Shown piece by piece: positions 37,234-45,877 of a DNA stretch of 64,000 nucleotides; position 1 is the first letter of the stretch, and the number at the start of each line of letters is the position of its first letter. A program made the position numbers and the translations under genes. The DNA is from Marinomonas polaris DSM 16579. GTDB lineage: Bacteria; Pseudomonadota; Gammaproteobacteria; Pseudomonadales; Marinomonadaceae. The stretch covers positions 62,001-126,000 of the forward strand of contig NZ_FQVF01000015.1 of assembly GCF_900129155.1 (NCBI RefSeq). Direction: 5' to 3'. The notes under the pieces are model-generated. The model saw only the letters and a list, made by a program, of their open reading frames with translations, searched no databases and had not been told where the DNA came from.

Positions 37234-37476
37234 TCATAAAACCGAACGAAACCGAGAAAAGCGAGCGGCATCAATTATTGACCAAAGATGAAAGACAGCA
37301 CCAACCAACCACATAAAGAACAAAATCACAGTGGCTCCTAACGCATAACTAACGAATGTTGTAACGAAAAAAAACAGCGCCATAAAAATACGCCCCTGTA
37401 CAAGTTGACCTAATCCAGGAATAAAAACATTACAAAGTGCAGCAATTACATTGCCACCTGAACCTTGACCAGACAT
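37234..37476 (-). CDS. Small membrane protein with TM2-like motif
   Basis: An 80-aa protein from the ATG at 37476 (GGGAG ahead). Two or three hydrophobic segments: NVIAALCNVFIPGLGQLVQG, MALFFFVTTFVSYALGATV and FFMWLVGAVFHLWSIIDAARF. The PGLGQLVQGR motif is the same kind as PGLGHVYAGN at the N-terminus of the next gene product, the signal-peptidase-like protein, with which it forms a two-gene unit. Function unknown. Confidence 0.7.
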   Translation of the reverse strand: MSGQGSGGNVIAALCNVFIPGLGQLVQGRIFMALFFFVTTFVSYALGATVILFFMWLVGAVFHLWSIIDAARFSRFRSVL

Positions 37477-37559
37477 AAGCGCTCCCATCATAAAACCATT
37501 AAAAAATTAAGAATAAGGACAAAACAGCTGAATGAAAAGCACCTTATATAAACGACCTT

Positions 37560-38474
37560 TTAAAAATACTCTTTCTTATCCTGATAAGCCTGTTTGATGT
37601 GCTCTATCAGTAATCTCAGTTTTTCCGGCAGGTATTTAGTAAATGGATAAATAGCGTAAACGCCAAGTCGCCGCGGTTGGTAATCAGGCAAGATGGCGAC
37701 GAGCTTGCCTTGTTGCAGATCTTCATACACACAGCAACGCGGCACATAGACAATACCAAAGCCTGCCAAGGCAGCTTTGCGTAACGCCTGGGCGTTATTG
37801 GTAGCAAAGCTGCCACTGATGCGCACGCTTTCTTCCACTGTTTTTTTGCCGACACCTTGCTTGGTAAACCGCCAATCAAATGAGCCTTGGGCTTGGTAGG
37901 TATAAGCCAAACAATTATGATCTTTTAGCGCTTCTAAATTCGTGACTTCACCATGACGCTCAATATAACTAGGTGAGCAACAAACCACCCAGTTTGATTG
38001 AATCAGAGGCTTAGCAATCAGGCTGGAATCTTCGAGCTTGCCAGTACGAATCGCCAGATCCAGTCCTTCGCCCACCAAATCCACAAAGTCATTTTCAAGG
38101 CGCATATCCACGGTAATATTCGGGTATTTTTGACAAAAATCCGCCACTGCTTCAGCCAATAGCAACTCCCCCGAAATTGTCGGCACAGACATTTTTATCG
38201 TGCCCGTTAGGCCTTGGCTAAACGCCGATACCGAGGCAATGGCATCGCTCACTTGGCCTTCTATATTTTTGGCGTGAACGTATAAGCTCTCCCCCGCTTC
38301 GGTCAGGCTGAGTCGTCTTGTAGTACGATGAATTAACTGCGCACCAAGGTCTTGTTCAAGCTTGCTGATGCGTTTGCTCAGCGCTGGTGTCGATAGACCC
38401 GCTTGCTGCGCCGCTTTATTAAAAGAACCCGCATCGGCAACGTTCACGAAAAGTGTTAAATCGGCTGCGTTCAA
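37560..38474 (-). CDS. LysR-family regulator, divergent from lldD
   Basis: A 304-aa LysR-type regulator: DLTLFVNVADAGSFNKAAQQAGLS...ISKLEQDLGAQLIHRTTRRLSLTEAG, then a CrgA-like ligand domain (LLAEAVADFCQKYPNITVDM). It lies head to head with the FMN-dependent 2-hydroxyacid dehydrogenase gene (116 bases between the two starts), which it probably controls. Confidence 0.88.
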   Translation of the reverse strand: MNAADLTLFVNVADAGSFNKAAQQAGLSTPALSKRISKLEQDLGAQLIHRTTRRLSLTEAGESLYVHAKNIEGQVSDAIASVSAFSQGLTGTIKMSVPTISGELLLAEAVADFCQKYPNITVDMRLENDFVDLVGEGLDLAIRTGKLEDSSLIAKPLIQSNWVVCCSPSYIERHGEVTNLEALKDHNCLAYTYQAQGSFDWRFTKQGVGKKTVEESVRISGSFATNNAQALRKAALAGFGIVYVPRCCVYEDLQQGKLVAILPDYQPRRLGVYAIYPFTKYLPEKLRLLIEHIKQAYQDKKEYF

Positions 38475-38590
38475 TGTCGTGCCCCTTTTTTATTAAGATG
38501 TTTTAGGAAAGAGTTTATTAGTTTATGTCGTATTTATCACAAATAGAACTGAGACTATAGTTAATGAACAAAATAAAAGGAGCAAAATCC

Positions 38591-39739
38591 ATGCGTCTCA
38601 AAGACTGCCACAACTTCCAAGACTTTCGCACCCTAGCCAAAAAACGCCTGCCAAGTCCGATCTTTAATTACATTGATGGCGGCGCTGACGACGAAACGAC
38701 TTACCGCCGCAACACCGCCGCGTTTGAAACCTGCGACCTTGTACCCAGCGTCCTGACTGGCGTAAAAGATGTGGATCTATCCGTCACCGTGATGGGACAA
38801 AAACTCGCCCTACCAATCTATTGTTCGCCCACTGCTTTACAACGCTTGTTCCATCATGATGGGGAAAGAGCCGTCGCTGGTGCCGCCGAAAAATACGGTA
38901 CCATGTTTGGCGTATCGTCCCTTGGCACGGTGAGCATGGAAGAAATCGCCAAGCAAACCACCACGCCTCAGGTCTATCAATTTTACTTCCATAAAGACCG
39001 AGAACTGAACCGCGCCATGATGCAACGGGCCAAAGACTCCGGCGTACAGGTGATGATGCTAACTGTCGATTCCATTACTGGCGGTAACCGGGAACGAGAC
39101 CTGCGTACCGGTTTCGCTATTCCCTTTAAATTGAACTTAAAAGGCATGCTGCAATTTGTTCTCAAACCCATGTGGGGCATTAACTACGTGACTCACGAAA
39201 AGTTTCGTTTGCCGCAGCTTAAAGAACATATCGACATGGGCTCAGGCGCCACTTCGATTGGTGACTATTTTACCAACATGCTCGACCCATCAATGAACTG
39301 GGACGACGTGGCAGAAATGGTGAAATTCTGGGATGGAGAGTTCTGCTTAAAAGGCATCATGAGCCGAGAAGACGCTCGAAAAGCGGTAGAAATTGGCTGC
39401 ACTGGCGTGATCATTTCCAACCATGGCGGACGCCAACTTGACGGCTCTCGCAGCTCTTTCGATCAGCTAGCGGAAATAGTCGATGAAGTGGGTGATGAAA
39501 TCGATGTCATCTTTGACAGCGGCGTACAGCGCGGCACCCACGTACTCAAAGCCTTATCCCTCGGCGCAAAAGCCGTCGGCATAGGCCGCATGTACTTGTA
39601 TCCACTCGCTGCCGCAGGACAGCCTGGCGTAGAACGCGCACTCGGTCTAATGAAAGCCGAACTCGAACGAGACATGAAACTCATGGGCAAAACTTCGATT
39701 GATCAACTGACGAGAGAAAACTTGCGGTTTAGGTTTTAG
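38591..39739 (+). CDS. lldD: FMN-dependent L-lactate (2-hydroxyacid) dehydrogenase
   Basis: A 382-aa flavoprotein, membrane-associated in E. coli, oxidising L-lactate to pyruvate and passing electrons to quinone. Seen: FNYIDGGADDETTYRRN at the FMN face, Tyr in QFYFHKDRE, TVDSITGGNRERD, and the catalytic His in ISNHGGRQLDGS near residue 276. The start is the ATG at 38591 with AAGGAGC; an upstream ATG at 38564 would swallow that ribosome site. Substrate could be another L-2-hydroxyacid. Confidence 0.92.
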   Translation: MRLKDCHNFQDFRTLAKKRLPSPIFNYIDGGADDETTYRRNTAAFETCDLVPSVLTGVKDVDLSVTVMGQKLALPIYCSPTALQRLFHHDGERAVAGAAEKYGTMFGVSSLGTVSMEEIAKQTTTPQVYQFYFHKDRELNRAMMQRAKDSGVQVMMLTVDSITGGNRERDLRTGFAIPFKLNLKGMLQFVLKPMWGINYVTHEKFRLPQLKEHIDMGSGATSIGDYFTNMLDPSMNWDDVAEMVKFWDGEFCLKGIMSREDARKAVEIGCTGVIISNHGGRQLDGSRSSFDQLAEIVDEVGDEIDVIFDSGVQRGTHVLKALSLGAKAVGIGRMYLYPLAAAGQPGVERALGLMKAELERDMKLMGKTSIDQLTRENLRFRF

Positions 39740-39780
39740 CCTTAAGCATATTTAAAATTTTAGGGAGCTGAAATAAAAAA

Positions 39781-39816
39781 ACAGCATGAAAGCGATAAAC
39801 TTTCATGCTGTTTTTT
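39781..39816. terminator. Bidirectional terminator between lldD and gltS
   Basis: Twelve-base arms ACAGCATGAAAG / CTTTCATGCTGT, seven-base loop, A run before and T run after: works for both convergent genes. Confidence 0.88.
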
Positions 39817-39868
39817 GATACAGGTAATCAGCCTAACTAGCTTACTAACCCATTACGAATTTAGCCCT

Positions 39869-41044
39869 TTAGCTAAACAAATTCATGAACAAAGTAATGA
39901 TAAATGGGTTACAAATATTGATAAAGATCACTGTAATAACAGGCAACATAACAGCAGCATTTGGCGCAGGTCCAAAACGATCAATAACAGTCGCCATGTT
40001 TGCAACGGCATTAGGCGTTTGACCTAAACCAACACCACAATGACCCGCAGCCATAACCGCAGCTTCGTAATCTTTCCCCATCAAACGGAAGGTAACGAAG
40101 TAGGCAAATAACACCATCATTATCATCTGAGACACAAGAACAACAAGCATTGGTATCGCAAGGTCGAACAGCTGCCAAATTTTTAGCGACATAATAACAA
40201 GTACTAAAAATAAGCTAAGCGAGATACTACCAATCAGGTCAATATGGCTCATCTTAAGCTTGTAGTCATTGTAGTCACATACGTTTCTAACAATTGCTGC
40301 TGCGAAAACACCACCCACATAATATGGGAAAGTAATGCCAGTTTTATTAAGTAATAAGACAAGAACCGAGCCAAAAGCCATAGTCAATAACACAACAGAA
40401 ACGGTACCGAGTGGCGTACGTTTATGAGCATCATCATCTTCAAGATCTACTACTTCATTGTTATTAGCACTACTTTTTAAATCAAACTTTTCAATCAAAC
40501 GTTTTGCTACGGGACCACCAACAAGACTGCCCATAACCAAACCAAATGTTGCAGCTGCAATTCCAGTAACAGTAGCGGATTGAACACCTAATGCTTCAAA
40601 TGATGGACCAAATGCCGCAGCAGAACCAATACCACCAGACATAGCAACAGAGCCCATACTTACCCCAAGCAGTGCATGAATACCCAATAGTTTAGATAAA
40701 CCTATGCCAAGCAAGTTTTGTAGGAATAGTAAGGAAACCGCTGCCACAGCCAGAATTGCCCCTTGTTTACCGCTGCGTTTGATCACGTGCAGACTGGCCA
40801 TAAAACCAGTACAGGTAAAAAATAAGACCAACAGAAAGTTAGTAAGCCCTTTATCAAGGGTCACTGTATATAAGCCAGTTTGTTTGCCAATTAGCATCAA
40901 AATGGCGTAAAACAAACCACCAATGACAGGAGCTGGAATGAAGTATTTTTGAAATATAGGCACTTTACCTTTGAAATAACGACCTAAGAAAAGGACGACG
41001 ACAGCCAAACCCATGGTTTGAACTAGATCAAGCGTAATGTTCAT
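39869..41044 (-). CDS. gltS: Sodium/glutamate symporter GltS
   Basis: A 391-aa inner-membrane carrier of the GltS family with two inverted halves (LFFTCTGFMASLHVIKRSGKQGA; SMGSVAMSGGIGSAAAFGPSF; AAGHCGVGLGQTPNAVANM). Known members import glutamate, some also alpha-methylglutamate, with sodium. It follows the first RraA/HMG-aldolase-type gene by 45 bases, and both are divergent from a LysR gene. That linkage is unusual for plain glutamate uptake and suggests a gamma-substituted glutamate or a similar dicarboxylate as substrate (inference). Confidence 0.92.
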   Translation of the reverse strand: MNITLDLVQTMGLAVVVLFLGRYFKGKVPIFQKYFIPAPVIGGLFYAILMLIGKQTGLYTVTLDKGLTNFLLVLFFTCTGFMASLHVIKRSGKQGAILAVAAVSLLFLQNLLGIGLSKLLGIHALLGVSMGSVAMSGGIGSAAAFGPSFEALGVQSATVTGIAAATFGLVMGSLVGGPVAKRLIEKFDLKSSANNNEVVDLEDDDAHKRTPLGTVSVVLLTMAFGSVLVLLLNKTGITFPYYVGGVFAAAIVRNVCDYNDYKLKMSHIDLIGSISLSLFLVLVIMSLKIWQLFDLAIPMLVVLVSQMIMMVLFAYFVTFRLMGKDYEAAVMAAGHCGVGLGQTPNAVANMATVIDRFGPAPNAAVMLPVITVIFINICNPFIITLFMNLFS

Positions 41045-41089
41045 TTGTAGATTCCTTTATTATTTTTTTAGGAAAGTTTATTTAGATCG

Positions 41090-41728
41090 TTATAAAAATT
41101 TACTTTCTAACCCTAATAGCTCTAACGTAGTTTTACCCGCTCTTATCTGCTCTCTAAAAACAACTTCTTTTGATTCTCTCAACTCAGCCATTTCTAAAAC
41201 ATTCTGCGCTTTATCAGGGTTAACAATAACAAGACCGTCTTGGTCTCCAATAACGATATCTCCAGGGCAAATCTGAACATCGCCAATACAAATCGGAACA
41301 TTCACCTCACCAGGCTGGTTTTTTCCAGTACCCTTGATGCTTATCCCTCTGCAAAAAACAGGAAACCCCATTTCGATAATGGCTTTTGCATCTCGAACGG
41401 ACCCGTTGATTACCAAACCTGCTAAACCGATCGCCAATGCCTGCTCGGTTAGGACATCACCCCATGGTCCAGCTTCTAAAAAGCCTTTTGCATCAACGAC
41501 CAAGACATCGCCAGGCTTTGCTTGCAATAAAGCATAATGAATCATCAGGTTATCAGCAGGTTTGCAATCTAATGTTAGAGCTGGACCTGCTAGAGTCATG
41601 CTGCTACTCAAAGGTTTCATTCCGCTATCAAGCGCGCCTTTTGCTCCTTGAGCCTCATAGACAGTTGCTGCACCAAGCTCTTTAAGGCGTTTCAACAACT
41701 CGTCATTTTTTATTGTTTGTTTAGTCAT
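41090..41728 (-). CDS. RraA-family protein 1 (HMG/CHA aldolase type)
   Basis: A 212-aa RraA-fold protein. GDVLVVDA, GPWGDVLTEQA, INGSVRDAK (Arg-Asp pair), PGEVNVPICIG and GDQDGLVIV follow the class II 4-hydroxy-4-methyl-2-oxoglutarate / 4-carboxy-4-hydroxy-2-oxoadipate aldolase pattern; these metal enzymes cleave the keto acid to two pyruvates or pyruvate plus oxaloacetate and often decarboxylate oxaloacetate. E. coli RraA (161 aa, RNase E inhibitor) is shorter. Start at ATG 41728 with GGAG. First gene of a pair with gltS; one of three paralogs in this region. Confidence 0.87.
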   Translation of the reverse strand: MTKQTIKNDELLKRLKELGAATVYEAQGAKGALDSGMKPLSSSMTLAGPALTLDCKPADNLMIHYALLQAKPGDVLVVDAKGFLEAGPWGDVLTEQALAIGLAGLVINGSVRDAKAIIEMGFPVFCRGISIKGTGKNQPGEVNVPICIGDVQICPGDIVIGDQDGLVIVNPDKAQNVLEMAELRESKEVVFREQIRAGKTTLELLGLESKFL

Positions 41729-41738
41729 ACCATTCTCC

Positions 41739-41803
41739 TTTGAACTTAATTCCAATTTAAGCTAAAGTAAAAACTTAAACAAACATGCTTTTTTTGAACT
41801 TAA
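41739..41803. promoter_or_regulatory. Repeated TTTGAACTTAA motif in the RraA1/LysR divergent promoter
   Basis: TTTGAACTTAA occurs at 41739-41749 and again at 41793-41803, with the related AAAACTTAAAC between, and CTTAA-N7-TTAAG spans 41745-41761. These lie in the 86-base gap between the two divergent starts and are candidate LysR contacts. Confidence 0.45.
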
Positions 41804-41814
41804 GATAAGAAAAA

Positions 41815-42696
41815 ATGAACTTAAAACAGCTCAGATATTTTTGTGAAGTCGTTAGTTGTGGCAGCGCCACTCAAGCTGCGAAGCATCTTTTTATTGCCCC
41901 GACAGCAATTAGCATGCAAATCAGCCAGCTAGAAAACCATTTAGGGGGAGAGCTTTTTGATCGCTCAACTCGCCCTATGGAATTGACCGCATTAGGAAAA
42001 TACTTTTATCCAAGGGCAAAAGACCTGTTAGCTCAGATGACAAAACTGGATGAAGAAACACACGATATCGCGACAGGCAAGAGCGGCTGCTTAAGTATTG
42101 GCGTGGTGAGATCAACGCTATTTACCATCATGCCTCAAGCAATCAGAGCATTTCGCGAAGCTTATCCAGGCGTTCATTTAGATTTATTAGAAGTGTTATC
42201 TGAATATCAACCAGACCTTCTAGTTGATAGGCGCATCCACATTGGTATTTCGCGATTTATTGGCAAGTTTTCACCACCAGATCATCAAACACACACCTTA
42301 ATTATGGAAGACCCTTTTGTTGTCGCGATACCGGCTCACCACCCGCTAGCCGAAAAAAAATCATTAATTCCGAAAGATATCGACAAAGAACCTTTTATTA
42401 TCTACCCGAAAGATCCAGTAACTCGCTATGGTGAAAAAATCTTAGATGCTTTAGCCACAAAAGACTCAAAGCCTGAAGTTTCTTATGAAGCCATTGAAAT
42501 CCATACCGCATTATCACTAGTATCAGCAGGTTTGGGTGTAACCCTTGTTGCGCAATCCATATCAAAAAATCACTTTAAAGATGTGGTATTTATACCAATA
42601 GAAGGTTTAGAAACAAGCACATCAATCATTGCGGTCACCAATACCAGAGAGCAAAACATACACGTAGATGCTTTTTTATCTTTTTTGAAAACATAA
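41815..42696 (+). CDS. LysR-family regulator of RraA1-gltS
   Basis: A 293-aa LysR-type regulator: MNLKQLRYFCEVVSCGSATQAAKHLFIAPTA then SMQISQLENHLGGELFDRS, with a NAC/CynR-like ligand domain. It is divergent from RraA1-gltS with an 86-base shared promoter gap, so control of that pair is likely. Convergent and ten bases from another LysR gene. Confidence 0.87.
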   Translation: MNLKQLRYFCEVVSCGSATQAAKHLFIAPTAISMQISQLENHLGGELFDRSTRPMELTALGKYFYPRAKDLLAQMTKLDEETHDIATGKSGCLSIGVVRSTLFTIMPQAIRAFREAYPGVHLDLLEVLSEYQPDLLVDRRIHIGISRFIGKFSPPDHQTHTLIMEDPFVVAIPAHHPLAEKKSLIPKDIDKEPFIIYPKDPVTRYGEKILDALATKDSKPEVSYEAIEIHTALSLVSAGLGVTLVAQSISKNHFKDVVFIPIEGLETSTSIIAVTNTREQNIHVDAFLSFLKT

Positions 42697-42706
42697 GTTT
42701 CTACTG

Positions 42707-43615
42707 TTAAGAGCCGCCTATTAAAACCCCATCAAAATCACAAGTTTCAGCCGCATAACAAGTTACATCGCTGTATAACCTTGAATCTCTATCTGCACGG
42801 TATAGAGCCGCGTATCTTACTTCAGGGAGTTGAGGGGTAACATGGAGTATTTTTAAAAACCCACTATCTAAATACTTTTTCATTGCAGCAATAGGTAAAT
42901 AGCTCACTCCTATCCCAGATAACGTCAAACCTATTTGCGCAACTAGACTATTGCTCAGTAGCGTCCGTGATATTTTCAGATTGTTTTGTGCAAACCAACG
43001 TTCATAAATAACTCCTGTACCTGAGAGGTTACTCTGCGTGAGCACATTAAGTTGGGATAAACGTTGGAAATCCAAGACGTCATCTGCCGATACATAATCA
43101 GGTGTACACATCCAAGCATTTTTAACCGTTTTCAGCCGACACACTTTATAGGCAGCATCGTCATAAACATCAGGCACAATAATCATATCTAATGAATCAT
43201 TGCCTAATTTTTCAAGCAGAGTAGAACTTAGCTCGACTTGAGGCTCGATTATTAACTTAGGATAACTTTGCGAAATCATCTTCACTAACTTTGGTAGCCA
43301 CGTGAGGGCTGTCAATTCTGTCACTCCAATTCTAAAACGTTTATGGAGTGTTTCGGGGCTGCTCATTCGTTCCAAAACATGATCTCGCATATCGAGCATA
43401 TCTTTCGATAAGGCTAACAGCTCAGCACCTTTTTCAGTCAGCTTTGCATTTCTTCTCGAACGATCAAATACTTCCATGTCAAAGACAGATTCGAGCTCGT
43501 TAATCCGTTTAGAAATAGCAGATTGTGTCGTATTAAGTTTATCAGCGGCTAACGCGAAATTGCCTAATTCCGCAATCCAATATAAAGCCTCTATCTGCTT
43601 GAACGTAATCACCAT
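42707..43615 (-). CDS. LysR-family regulator of the RraA2-aminotransferase unit
   Basis: A 302-aa LysR-type regulator: ITFKQIEALYWIAELGNFALAADKLNTTQSAISKRINELE then a ligand domain. It lies 182 bases downstream of the aminotransferase gene on the same strand, but a terminator stands between, so it has its own promoter. Target is inferred from position only; TAXI-TRAP and the aminotransferase unit are the nearest candidates. Confidence 0.85.
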   Translation of the reverse strand: MVITFKQIEALYWIAELGNFALAADKLNTTQSAISKRINELESVFDMEVFDRSRRNAKLTEKGAELLALSKDMLDMRDHVLERMSSPETLHKRFRIGVTELTALTWLPKLVKMISQSYPKLIIEPQVELSSTLLEKLGNDSLDMIIVPDVYDDAAYKVCRLKTVKNAWMCTPDYVSADDVLDFQRLSQLNVLTQSNLSGTGVIYERWFAQNNLKISRTLLSNSLVAQIGLTLSGIGVSYLPIAAMKKYLDSGFLKILHVTPQLPEVRYAALYRADRDSRLYSDVTCYAAETCDFDGVLIGGS

Positions 43616-43731
43616 TGCTCTCCAACGTATACCATTTTAGCGAAACGACACATCTAAATATTTTTCAATACTCAATTGCCAAGAAGTACTTGTACCTTAT
43701 TTTAATAACAACGTTAAATAGCCAAAATAAA

Positions 43732-43758
43732 AAAACCACTGAAAAAACTCCAGTGGTT
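43732..43758 (-). terminator. Terminator of the RraA2-aminotransferase unit
   Basis: On the minus strand AACCACTG ... CAGTGGTT is followed by seven T residues, 40 bases after the aminotransferase stop. Confidence 0.8.
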
Positions 43759-43797
43759 GATTATTGACGGTCATATAATCAAAATGGGAGGACGCTA

Positions 43798-45009
43798 TTA
43801 CCCAGCTTGCAAGGTACTTAATGCATCAACAATAGATTGGCAGCCTTTTTTAATTTGCTCGATAGAGCAGGCAAATGAGATACGCAAATAAGGCGACATA
43901 CCATAGGCACTACCAGATACCGTTGCGACATTAGCTTCTTCTAGTAAAAAATTCACAATATCGTTATCTGTAACCAATACTCGCCCTACAGCCGTTTTAC
44001 TGCCGATGATCTTCTCTAAGTTAAGGAACAGATAAAAAGCCCCTTCAGGCTTATGTATCTCACTTAAAAAGCTAGATGAAGATAGAATAGCAACAGCGGT
44101 GTCTCTTCTAACCTGAAAACTATCGCGCATTACAATGGAAGGCTGACTGTCACCAAAAGCAACTTTTGCCGCCTCTTGGCTTATAGAGCTTGGGCAGGTA
44201 GTTGTTTGTGATATGAGTTTTTTGATCGCTGAAACCAGTGTTTTCGCCCCTGCACCAAACCCTATACGCCACCCAGTCATAGCGTAGCCTTTAGATGCCC
44301 CATTCACTATCAAGGTTCGTTCTTTTAAATCAGGAGCAACATTAATGAGGGAAATATGCTTCGCAGGTGGATAAACAAATTTTTCGTAAATTTCATCCGA
44401 CAAAATTAGTACGTGTTCATGTTTCCTCAGTACATCGGCGATCGACTGTAACTCTGCTTCTGTATAGACAGCCCCAGTTGGATTTGAAGGTGAGTTCAAA
44501 ACAACCCATTTGGTTTTCTGAGTTATATTTTTTTCTAGTTCTGTCGATGTTAACTTCAAACTAACAGGGTCTGGTTGAACGATAATTGGTTCGCCACCGC
44601 AAAGCGATGCAATATCTGGATAAGATACCCAATAAGGTGCTGGAACAATCACCTGATCACCAGGATCAATTGTTGCTAAAAAAGTGTGGTAGATAATATG
44701 TTTACCGCCACTTCCGACGATCACCTCGTCTGTGCTGTAGGCTAATTCGTTGTCTCGTTGTAACTTTTCACATATCGCCTCACGAAGATCAAGGTTTCCT
44801 TGAGGATTTGAGTAATGGGTTTTTCCCATTGTTATCGCTTTAATAGCTTCCAGAGAGGCTGCATCAGGGGTGTTAAAGTCAGGCTCGCCAATTGAAAAAT
44901 TGACGATATCTCTCCCTTCTGAGATCAGCTTTTGGGCAAGTGCTGCTGTATTTAAGCTTGCCGATTCATTAAGGTTATTTACTCTTTGAGATAACACGTT
45001 CGATATCAT
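43798..45009 (-). CDS. Class I PLP aminotransferase (aspartate aminotransferase type)
   Basis: A 403-aa fold-type I aminotransferase of the AspC/subgroup Ib kind. Seen: FSIGEPDFNTPDAASLEAI, TKWVVLNSPSNPTGAVYTE (cofactor Asn), the Asp/Tyr SDEIYEKFVYP, and the Schiff-base Lys in NGASKGYAMTGWRIGFG near residue 239, with Arg for the substrate carboxylate near the end (MSPYLRISFACS). It swaps an amino group between a dicarboxylic amino acid and a 2-oxo acid. It begins one base after the RraA2 stop, so the two act together: transamination then aldol cleavage is a natural pairing. Confidence 0.9.
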   Translation of the reverse strand: MISNVLSQRVNNLNESASLNTAALAQKLISEGRDIVNFSIGEPDFNTPDAASLEAIKAITMGKTHYSNPQGNLDLREAICEKLQRDNELAYSTDEVIVGSGGKHIIYHTFLATIDPGDQVIVPAPYWVSYPDIASLCGGEPIIVQPDPVSLKLTSTELEKNITQKTKWVVLNSPSNPTGAVYTEAELQSIADVLRKHEHVLILSDEIYEKFVYPPAKHISLINVAPDLKERTLIVNGASKGYAMTGWRIGFGAGAKTLVSAIKKLISQTTTCPSSISQEAAKVAFGDSQPSIVMRDSFQVRRDTAVAILSSSSFLSEIHKPEGAFYLFLNLEKIIGSKTAVGRVLVTDNDIVNFLLEEANVATVSGSAYGMSPYLRISFACSIEQIKKGCQSIVDALSTLQAG

Positions 45010-45010
45010 T

Positions 45011-45640
45011 TTATATTCCTGCTTTATTTAGAATCAAATCAACCCAATCCATTCTGTTCGTATTGATTTGATCAATAATCCCTTCTTCTTTCTTAAGAAT
45101 CTCTAGAGACTTTTGTATGATTTCATCTACTTGTTCAGGCGAAAAAGACACAACACCATCATCATCAGCAACAATAAAATCGCCATTACAAACAACATGA
45201 CCACCAATAGAAACGGGAACACCTATTTCACCCGGTCCATTTTTAAAAGGACCAAAATGGGTTGTATCGCGGGCGTAAACAGGAGTATTCCTAAAGGCTT
45301 CCACATCTCTAATCGCACCATCTATAACAAAACCTTCACAGCCATTTTTAAGCCCTTGGAGCATAATCAACTCGCCCATCAGAGCGTTATTTACTGCGCC
45401 TCGACCATCAACAACAAGCACATCTCCTTTTTGCACAAGTTTGAGTGCTTTATAAACATACAAGTTATCACCAGGACTACACTTTATCGTTAATGCTCGG
45501 CCAACTAACTTCAAACTATGTTGGTGATATTTTTTCAACCCACTAATGCCGCGATTTCTTCCCAGAGCATCACTAATAACCGTAGTCGGTATGCTCTTAA
45601 GCTGATCAATGGCTGACGGTATATTGTTTTCCGTATTCAT
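45011..45640 (-). CDS. RraA-family protein 2 (HMG/CHA aldolase type)
   Basis: A 209-aa RraA-fold protein with ISDALGRNRGISGLK, GDVLVVDGRGAVNNALMGE, IDGAIRDVE, GPGEIGVPVSIGG and ADDDGVVSF: the aldolase-type metal and substrate loop with its Arg-Asp pair. Only moderately alike to RraA1 and RraA3, so the three are not recent copies. It is first in a unit with the aminotransferase and divergent from the TAXI-TRAP genes (237-base gap between coding starts). Substrate unknown; a 4-hydroxy-2-oxo dicarboxylate is the likely class. Confidence 0.86.
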   Translation of the reverse strand: MNTENNIPSAIDQLKSIPTTVISDALGRNRGISGLKKYHQHSLKLVGRALTIKCSPGDNLYVYKALKLVQKGDVLVVDGRGAVNNALMGELIMLQGLKNGCEGFVIDGAIRDVEAFRNTPVYARDTTHFGPFKNGPGEIGVPVSIGGHVVCNGDFIVADDDGVVSFSPEQVDEIIQKSLEILKKEEGIIDQINTNRMDWVDLILNKAGI

Positions 45641-45877
45641 AATGTCATTCTCTATAGATTGCGATGAATCGAGTCAGAGTCACATTTTTTGCGCATCAAA
45701 AAAAGGGAGTTTTTCGCATTCTAAATAGTGACAAAAAGGAATATTAAAAACAAAAATAACATTCTAAAAACTACTACTAATATATCTATTTAAATCGTTT
45801 TTCTTAGCATGAAAATACTGCTTGAATCGAATACAGCTCTAAAAAGCTACCACGATAACTACAAAGTAGGTACTGAC

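Noticed and set aside
41090..41728. Ribonuclease E inhibitor RraA as the function of the RraA-fold proteins
   Set aside because: The length and catabolic neighbours fit the aldolase branch better; the fold alone does not show RNase E binding.
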